In this document: in pieces, positions 6,515 to 10,246 of the stretch | Numbering within the stretch: the first letter of the stretch is position 1 | Layout: each line of letters starts with the position of its first letter | Assembly: GCA_026786045.1 (NCBI GenBank) | Contig: JAJAYV010000043.1 | Location: 1 to 10,246 of the forward strand | Origin: Frankiaceae bacterium | Lineage (GTDB): Bacteria > Actinomycetota > Actinomycetes > Mycobacteriales > SCTD01 | Length of the DNA: 10,246 nucleotides | Direction of reading: 5' to 3' | Translations under genes and position numbers: made by a program | Notes under the pieces: model-generated | Told to the model about the DNA's origin: nothing | Seen by the model: only the letters and a program-made list of their open reading frames with translations | The model's database searches: none

Positions 6515-6600
6515 CAACGCCGCCGAACCGGGCGGGGGAAATCACCGAAGCTCAGGGTCGCAGGGTCCGACCACGGCCGGTCCGCACGCCGGGCCGGGCC

Positions 6601-6693
6601 GGCAGCGGCACCGGTAGCTGCGCGACAACCGGTCGCGCGTGGGCCTGAGCCCACATCCACCGTCAGGGTTCGATACCCGGCTACCAGGCTGCC
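6601..6693. other. Compact multi-branched inverted-repeat element (possible structured RNA, tRNA-like outline)
   Basis: Nested perfect pairings: outer stem GGCAGC (6601-6606) with GCTGCC (6688-6693); inner closing stem GGTAGC (6613-6618) with GCTACC (6680-6685). Inside are three hairpins: GCGCGAC (6620-6626) with GTCGCGC (6632-6638), loop 5; GTGGGC (6639-6644) with GCCCAC (6649-6654), loop CTGA; and GGGT (6666-6669) with ACCC (6675-6678), whose plus-strand sequence GGGTTCGATACCC looks like a tRNA T-arm. The outline resembles a cloverleaf, but the hairpin at the anticodon position has a loop of only 4-6 nt and the D-loop position only 5 nt, so it is not a working tRNA. It fills the gap between the ANTAR gene and the EAL gene and would be transcribed if these are cotranscribed on the minus strand. 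Either strand could fold. Function unknown. Confidence 0.55.
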
Positions 6694-6718
6694 GGGACAG
6701 TCGCGCGGCGAGAACCTG

Positions 6719-7465
6719 TCAGGCCAGGTCGTCGAGGTCGCCGCTGTGGGTCAGCCGCTCGGCGACGTCGCGGAGCTTGAGCTGGCTGTGCTGGCTGGCC
6801 CGGACCAGGAGGGCGAACGCCTGATCACCGGTGACCTTGTGGCGCTCCATGAGGATGCCCTCGGCCCGGCCGATGAGCTGGCGCGTCGCGACGGCCCTGA
6901 CCATCTTGGCCTGCTGCCGCGCGGCGGCGTAGGCGGTCGCGGCGTGCGAGGCAAACAGCAGCCCGACGTGCTCGGACTCGTCGTCGAACGCCCAGGCCCG
7001 GCGGGAGAACAGGTTCAGCGCGCCGAGGTTGTCACCCTCGACGTACAGCTGGATCGACAGCATCCCGGCGGCGCCGGCCTCATGGGCCCGCGCGGCGAAG
7101 TTGGGCCAGCGCGTCTCGCTGGCCATGTCCGGGACCCGGACGGTCTCCTGCTCGTACACCGCGTCCAGGCACGGCCCCTGCTGCACCGCTTCCTGGAGGG
7201 CGTCGACCACCCGCGGCAGCTCGCCCGACGGCGCCTCCGACGTCACCTTCCGCCGGCCCAGCACCACGCTGATCGACCCCTCGTCACAGCCGGGGATGAG
7301 CTCGACGGCGGCCTGCACGATCGCCGTCAGCGTCGCCTCAGGGTCGGTCTGCTGCTGCGCGTCGCGCGCGAAGCCGCTGAACAGCGCCGCCAGCTCGTCC
7401 CGCCCGTCCGAGCCACCCGTGTCCTGCGCCGAAGGTTTACCTGGCCCGCCGCCCGGAACGTCCAC
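6719..7465 (-). CDS. GAF and ANTAR domain-containing transcription antitermination regulator
   Basis: Predicted RNA-binding regulator: a GAF domain senses a ligand or redox/light cue, and the ANTAR helices bind tandem hairpins in nascent mRNA to prevent termination (known for the family). 248 aa. Seen: an acidic N-terminus (1-25), the GAF domain (about 25-180) containing EGSISVVLGRR and ETRWPNFAARAHEAG, then the ANTAR domain (about 187-240) with the classic RQLIGRAEGILMERHKVT, DQAFALLVRASQ and KLRDVAERL segments. Start GTG 7465 is well supported by GAGGAG six bp upstream. There is no receiver domain and no partner kinase is visible, so input is probably through GAF. It is divergent from the RsbW-like gene and lies 273 bp upstream of the EAL gene, so cotranscription with the latter is possible but not obvious. 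Genes of this type are often present in several copies in soil actinobacteria. Confidence 0.93.
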   Translation of the reverse strand: MDVPGGGPGKPSAQDTGGSDGRDELAALFSGFARDAQQQTDPEATLTAIVQAAVELIPGCDEGSISVVLGRRKVTSEAPSGELPRVVDALQEAVQQGPCLDAVYEQETVRVPDMASETRWPNFAARAHEAGAAGMLSIQLYVEGDNLGALNLFSRRAWAFDDESEHVGLLFASHAATAYAAARQQAKMVRAVATRQLIGRAEGILMERHKVTGDQAFALLVRASQHSQLKLRDVAERLTHSGDLDDLA

Positions 7466-7519
7466 GTCGCACTCCTCGCCGTCACCGAGCGGCCTCGACC
7501 TCGAGGGCCGCCTACTCCG

Positions 7520-7525
7520 ATCCTA
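7520..7525 (-). promoter_or_regulatory. Candidate -10 element for the GAF-ANTAR gene
   Basis: On the minus strand TAGGAT, a good match to the actinobacterial -10, lies 54 bp upstream of the GTG start. No recognisable -35 hexamer precedes it at 16-19 bp, so it is only a candidate. Confidence 0.3.
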
Positions 7526-7683
7526 GCTGCGCCTCCCGCTCCGAGGCTGCCGTCATCAGCATGCGGTGCCGCTGCTGCGGTTGCCTCCGCCGGTGAACGG
7601 GCAGACACCAACAGCGACGGTCCGGCCTTGGCTGCACAGGGTGACAGCACCGACAGCACCCCTGGATCGAGACGAACTCCGCC

Positions 7684-7712
7684 TTGACTTATCTAGATGC
7701 CCAAGATTCACG
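7684..7712 (+). promoter_or_regulatory. AT-richer segment with TTGACT, possible promoter region of the RsbW-like gene
   Basis: This stretch is clearly less GC-rich than its surroundings and starts with TTGACT, close to the -35 consensus TTGACA, followed by the 8-bp palindrome ATCTAGAT. The position where a -10 would be expected (TTCACG) is a poor match. If it is a promoter, the protein must start downstream of TTG 7684, which agrees with the choice of GTG 7732. Confidence 0.25.
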
Positions 7713-7731
7713 CGGCCACGCACGGCTCCCA

Positions 7732-8193
7732 GTGCCGGAAGCGGTTCCCCACGGCGCGAACGCCGCGTTGAGGGAGTGCGAGGGCCACGGACCGCCGGCG
7801 GGCGTTGGCGGCAAGCAGGTCGTTCTGCGCCCGGATCCCCAGACCGCCGCCGCAGCCCGGGATTTCCTGCGCTGCACCTGCCTTCAGTGGGGCCTAGAGC
7901 CAATGCTGGACGTCGCCCTGCTGGTGGTCTCCGAGTTGGTCACCAATGCTGTGGTCAATGCCCGGTCGCAGGTGACGGTCCGGCTGCGGCTGCGGCCGGA
8001 CCGGTTGCTGATCGAGGTCGAGGACGAGGACAGCCGGCTGCCCGTGCTGCAGCAGCACAACGACTGGGACGCCCTCGGCGGCCGGGGGCTGATGCTCGTC
8101 GACGCCCTGTCAGATCGCTGGGGCAGCCAGCCCTGCCCTTTCGGCAAGGTCGTGTGGGCCGAGCTGCCGCTCGTACGCGATCCCTCGGTGTAG
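7732..8193 (+). CDS. RsbW/SpoIIAB-like ATP-binding protein (HATPase_c anti-sigma/serine kinase family)
   Basis: Predicted partner-switching regulator: GHKL-type ATPase that can sequester a sigma factor or phosphorylate an anti-anti-sigma (STAS) protein. 153 aa numbered from GTG 7732. Seen: a leading strand with VVLRPDPQTAAAARDFL, the N-box ALLVVSELVTNAVVNA (Glu68, Asn72; Mg-ATP binding), a first G-box region EVEDEDSRLP (Asp98 region; the usual Gly is missing, as in many actinobacterial relatives), and a second G-box LGGRGLMLVDALSDRWG (115-131). The C-terminal strand ends KVVWAELPL. The start is uncertain: TTG 7684 gives 16 extra residues, but those codons are AT-rich at third positions and look non-coding; TTG 7768 is another option; none has a clear ribosome-binding site. 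It lies directly upstream of SpoIIE-phosphatase sequences on the same strand, its expected functional antagonists. No STAS protein is in the window. Confidence 0.85.
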   Translation: MPEAVPHGANAALRECEGHGPPAGVGGKQVVLRPDPQTAAAARDFLRCTCLQWGLEPMLDVALLVVSELVTNAVVNARSQVTVRLRLRPDRLLIEVEDEDSRLPVLQQHNDWDALGGRGLMLVDALSDRWGSQPCPFGKVVWAELPLVRDPSV

Positions 8194-8237
8194 AGCAACG
8201 CGCGGAGCACGTAGTTGAGCCTTCCCACAGGCCCCAC

Positions 8238-8551
8238 ATTGAGGGTCGGGCCCATGGCCTGGACGCGAGCCTGCTCGCCGGCCTCGCAAAGGCGTGCACA
8301 ACGTCCGCCGCTCCGGGGCCGCCCCAACGACCAGTTCGCTGCCACCGACCAGCAGCTCCAGCAGCAGTTCGACGGCGCGCAGTTCCTCGCTGGCCTCGCG
8401 AGGCGCCTGGACGTCACCGAGGGCCAGCTGAAGAGTGAACGCCGGGCACCCCCAGCCGTGGCGGGTCGGGGAAGGCCAGGCCGAGCCGCTCGAGTCCAAC
8501 GTGCAGCTCCCCGCCAGGATGCTTCGAGAGCACCGCATCCCATGCCAGTGG
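8238..8551 (+). pseudogene. Frameshifted remnant of a SpoIIE/RsbU-type PP2C phosphatase
   Basis: This 393-bp gap (8194-8586) has no intact gene but holds phosphatase segments in correct family order in changing frames. Seen: HGLDASLLAGLA from 8253 (metal-site HGL motif); then VHNVRRSGAAP from 8294 in another frame; then ATDQQLQQQFDGAQFLAGLA and RRLDVTEGQL (8326-8430) in the third frame, matching AQFDEDRFVTAQLARFDVRTGQL of the intact downstream gene; then NAGHPQPWRVGEG and QAEPLESNVQLPARML from 8438 in yet another frame, matching the LNAGHPRPLLLR strand. The step from CTG 8430 to AAC 8438 is 7 nt where the intact gene has 9, consistent with a 2-nt deletion. The 15-bp CCATGGCCTGGACGC at 8252 recurs at 9252 at the homologous HGLDA codons. 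Both the 5' region and the C-terminal TDG and DDAT motifs are missing. Sequencing errors are an alternative for the shifts but not for the missing ends. Confidence 0.78.
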
Positions 8552-8586
8552 CGAACCGCGGGGGTGCGCGGGAGAGGATGCCGACC

Positions 8587-9828
8587 ATGGCGAAGGACGA
8601 GAGTAACCCCCCGGCGGCCACCGACCGGTCGGAGGGCTTCGGCGAGCGGCTCTTGGGGACTTTGATCGAGCGGGCCCACGAGATGCCCCCGCAGCTCATC
8701 GCGCCGCTCGTCGCCGAGGTCATCGCCGCGATCGGCGGCAGCGACGTGACGGTCCTGCTGCAGGACTACGACCAGAGACAACTGGTCCCGCTACCCGGCA
8801 AGGGCCTGCAGGTGGGGACCCCGGAGCCCATCCAGGACTCCCCAGCGGGGGAGGCGTTCTTGAGTGACACGCCGGTCGAGCAGTCGGTCCCCGGCGCTGT
8901 CCGGCTGTTCCTGCCGCTGCTGGACGGCACCGACCGGGTCGGAGTGCTCGCGTTCACCGCGGCCGCTCCAGATCAGCACGACCGGCGCCTGGCTCGGCGC
9001 TTCGCCGGCCAGCTCGCCGACATCCTGGTCACCAAGGGCATGTACACCGACCGGTTCTTCCAGACCCGCCGGCAGCAGCCGATGAGCCTGACGGCCGAGA
9101 TGCAGTGGTCGCTTCTCCCGCCGCTGAGCATGACGACCCCGCAGGTCGCCGTCGCCGGGATCCTGGAACCGGCCTACAGCGTCGCCGGCGACAGCTTTGA
9201 CTACGCCTTGAACGACGACGTCTTGCACCTGGCGATCATCGACGCGATGGGCCATGGCCTGGACGCCGCAACGATGGCCACCGTCGCGGTAGCGGCCTAC
9301 CGCCACGCCCGCCGCGCCGAGGTCGACTTGCCCGACATCTACGCGGCCATGGACGCAGCGATCGCCGCGCAGTTCGACGAGGACCGGTTCGTGACCGCAC
9401 AGCTGGCCCGTTTCGACGTCCGGACTGGCCAGCTGCTGTGGCTCAACGCCGGCCACCCCCGGCCGCTGCTGCTGCGCAACGGCAAGGTCATCCAGGCGCT
9501 GCGCGGCCCGACCACGCTGCCCATCGGCATCGGCGGGGTCACTCCGCAGGTCAGCGAGGAGACGCTCCAGCCCGGCGACAGGGTGCTGTTCTTCACCGAC
9601 GGCATCACCGAGGAGCACCTCACCGACGGTGAGCTGTTCGGCACCCCCCGCCTGATCGAGCAGTTCGAGCGCGCGCAAGCAGAAGGCGGCCCGCCGCACA
9701 GCACCGTCAGGCGACTGTCACACGCACTCATGGCCGAACGAGGCGGGACCACCAGCGACGACGCGACCCTGTTCCTGCTCGAATGGCGCGACCAGGACCC
9801 CAGCCACCTCGACGTCATCGACACCTAG
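8587..9828 (+). CDS. GAF domain-containing SpoIIE/RsbU-type PP2C serine phosphatase
   Basis: Predicted Mn/Mg-dependent phosphatase that dephosphorylates a STAS anti-anti-sigma protein and so counteracts an RsbW-type kinase; cytoplasmic. 413 aa. Seen: a GAF-like sensor (about 25-150), a linker helix ending MQWSLLPPL (172-180), then the PP2C domain (about 183-400): VAGDSFD (199-205, metal Asp202), IIDAMGHGLDAA (217-228, metal Asp219), ERFVTA-like DRFVTAQLARFD (266-277), LNAGHPRPLLL (286-296), LFFTDGITE (334-342, metal Asp338) and TSDDATLFLLEW (389-400, Asp391/392). All metal positions are present, so it should be active. Start ATG 8587 is chosen because GGAGAGG (8571-8577) lies 9 bp upstream; the frame is open back to 8215, but that stretch is the phosphatase remnant. 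The RsbW-like ATPase upstream is a plausible antagonist. Confidence 0.94.
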   Translation: MAKDESNPPAATDRSEGFGERLLGTLIERAHEMPPQLIAPLVAEVIAAIGGSDVTVLLQDYDQRQLVPLPGKGLQVGTPEPIQDSPAGEAFLSDTPVEQSVPGAVRLFLPLLDGTDRVGVLAFTAAAPDQHDRRLARRFAGQLADILVTKGMYTDRFFQTRRQQPMSLTAEMQWSLLPPLSMTTPQVAVAGILEPAYSVAGDSFDYALNDDVLHLAIIDAMGHGLDAATMATVAVAAYRHARRAEVDLPDIYAAMDAAIAAQFDEDRFVTAQLARFDVRTGQLLWLNAGHPRPLLLRNGKVIQALRGPTTLPIGIGGVTPQVSEETLQPGDRVLFFTDGITEEHLTDGELFGTPRLIEQFERAQAEGGPPHSTVRRLSHALMAERGGTTSDDATLFLLEWRDQDPSHLDVIDT

Positions 9829-10102
9829 CGCAGCGCCACGCCGGCTGGTGTTCGCGGAACCACTGGTAAGCGGCGCCAGCCTCCTGGAGGTGCGGCCTGG
9901 GCGGGGCTGTGCAGCCGGTGGCAGCCCGGCGGCTGGAGTCGGCGCAGCGCCAGCGCGGTTGCCACGACAGATCGTCTGACGCCGACGATCACAACCCGGC
10001 AACGAGCCGCGTGGCGGGCAGCGGCGAAGGGTCCTTACCCCGGCCTTTAACACACACGGCGGGGCGCGCCTGTGTGGCGACGCGAGAGCGGGGAGGGGCG
10101 CC
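9829..10102 (+). promoter_or_regulatory. Intergenic region between the phosphatase and the sigma-factor leader
   Basis: No convincing gene. It contains an 11-bp direct repeat GCGCAGCGCCA (9828-9838 and 9942-9952), a small hairpin GTTC-GCG-GAAC shortly after the phosphatase stop, and an inverted repeat CACACA (10051-10056) with TGTGTG (10071-10076), extended inside by GGC (10058-10060) with GCC (10068-10070). The last lies about 30 bp before the leader ORF and may be an operator or 5'-UTR hairpin. An AT-rich patch CTTTAACACAC (10045-10055) could include a -10, but no pair of hexamers is convincing. Confidence 0.3.
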
Positions 10103-10135
10103 GTGGCGCTGCACTACGAGTTGGCGGGTGTGTGA
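10103..10135 (+). CDS. Possible 10-codon leader ORF upstream of the sigma-factor gene
   Basis: GTG 10103 is preceded by GGGGAGG (about 10090-10096), the strongest ribosome-binding site in this part of the window, at a good 6-bp spacing. The frame reads MALHYELAGV and then stops at TGA 10133-10135. The next in-frame GTG, at 10139, starts the sigma-factor-like sequence with a single GGG codon between. It could be a regulatory leader peptide giving translational coupling, or the N-terminus of the sigma factor broken by a nonsense mutation. The sequence alone does not decide. Confidence 0.35.
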   Translation: MALHYELAGV

Positions 10136-10138
10136 GGG

Positions 10139-10246
10139 GTGGACCGGTGGGCGGCAGGTGAGGCCGACGGTCTCGAGGTGCTGTGCGCCCTGCACGGCCC
10201 GTCCTGCTACAGCCTGCCGCTCGGGGTCCTGCGGGACGCGCACTAC
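10139..10246 (+). CDS. Probable ECF-type RNA polymerase sigma factor (N-terminal fragment, runs off window)
   Basis: Only 36 codons are visible. After an N-terminal MDRWAAGEAD the sequence GLEVLCALHGPSCYSLPLGV and then LRDAHY matches the start of sigma region 2.1 in extracytoplasmic-function sigma factors, where the family pattern is roughly L-x-x-L-Y-x-x-HG-x-x-x-Y-x-L-A-x-R-V-x-RD followed by AEDVVQEVF. The RNAP-binding and -10-recognition segments lie beyond the window. GTG 10139 has no well-spaced ribosome-binding site of its own, which makes coupling to the leader ORF (stop at 10135) attractive. Third positions are mostly G or C. Its place after an RsbW-like protein and a SpoIIE phosphatase fits a sigma-factor control island, but a direct link is inferred. 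Assignment rests on a short stretch. Confidence 0.55.
   Translation, partial: MDRWAAGEADGLEVLCALHGPSCYSLPLGVLRDAHY

Noticed and set aside
6446..6517. Longer EAL protein starting at TTG 6517
   Set aside because: No ribosome-binding site lies upstream, and only 15 of 24 third codon positions are G or C, unlike the rest of the gene. TTG 6445 has GAGG at 5 bp.
6611..6688. A functional tRNA gene on the plus strand
   Set aside because: Although the T-arm-like GGGTTCGATACCC and a 7-bp near-perfect acceptor stem are present, the anticodon-position hairpin has a 4-6 nt loop, the D-loop position only 5 nt, and the T-stem has a mismatch.
6601..6693. ANTAR target RNA (paired hexaloop hairpins) or a c-di-GMP-I (GEMM) riboswitch
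   Set aside because: No pair of hairpins has six-nucleotide loops with A first and G fourth on either strand, and none of the conserved GEMM core sequences is present.
6071..7687. A 538-codon open frame on the plus strand across the EAL start and the GAF-ANTAR gene
   Set aside because: It overlaps antisense to two well-supported minus-strand genes and its translation is low-complexity with no recognisable motif.
8215..8586. N-terminal extension of the SpoIIE phosphatase back to TTG 8215
   Set aside because: The ATG at 8587 has GGAGAGG at ideal spacing, and the extension contains fragments of a second phosphatase domain in the wrong order for an N-terminal domain, switching frame.
7884..8723. 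A 279-codon open frame on the minus strand over the RsbW-like gene and the phosphatase remnant
   Set aside because: It is antisense to the RsbW-like HATPase gene and to the phosphatase remnant. The plus strand shows homologous motifs and the minus product shows none.

Overview
The window comes from a high-GC actinobacterium. Almost every real gene ends its codons in G or C, GTG and TTG starts are common, and the gene families (MabA-type FabG, an Lsr2 DNA-binding domain, HelD, ANTAR, SpoIIE/RsbW partner switching) are typical of Actinomycetota. The overall flavour recalls Geodermatophilaceae or relatives, but that is an impression and was not tested. I see no complete tRNA or rRNA gene, CRISPR array, transposase or integrase.

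Left part (1-4360), mostly housekeeping. A short Lsr2-type DNA-binding domain with a long histone-H1-like Lys/Ala/Pro tail (1-342, minus, 3' end outside the window) lies just downstream of a MabA-like 3-oxoacyl-ACP reductase, fabG (379-1086, minus). Next come a small CxxC/CxxC protein of unknown function (1160-1684, plus) and a convergent two-helix membrane protein (1698-2066, minus). A complete HelD-type RNA polymerase-recycling SF1 ATPase follows (2180-4360, plus), divergent from the membrane protein.

Right part (4505-10246), signalling. On the minus strand are a PAS-GGDEF-EAL protein (4505-6445), with a degenerate GGDEF domain, an intact EAL phosphodiesterase domain and a C-terminal serine-recombinase-like helical tail, and upstream of it a GAF-ANTAR RNA-binding antiterminator (6719-7465). 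The 273-bp gap between them holds a compact multi-branched inverted-repeat structure (6601-6693) that I cannot assign to a known RNA family. On the plus strand are an RsbW-like ATP-binding (HATPase_c) protein (about 7732-8193), a previously unmarked frameshifted remnant of a SpoIIE/RsbU phosphatase (about 8238-8551), an intact GAF-SpoIIE phosphatase (8587-9828), and at the right edge the first codons of a probable ECF sigma factor (10139 onward), preceded by a 10-codon leader ORF with a strong ribosome-binding site.

The right half therefore looks like a stress or general sensory island: a protein-phosphorylation switch (kinase-like ATPase and PP2C phosphatase), a probable sigma factor, an RNA antiterminator and a c-di-GMP hydrolase side by side. 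No STAS anti-anti-sigma partner is present in the window, so the wiring is inferred. The most interesting items are the decayed phosphatase, the EAL/recombinase-tail fusion, the structured element at 6601-6693, the Lsr2-plus-histone-tail protein and the leader ORF before the sigma factor.
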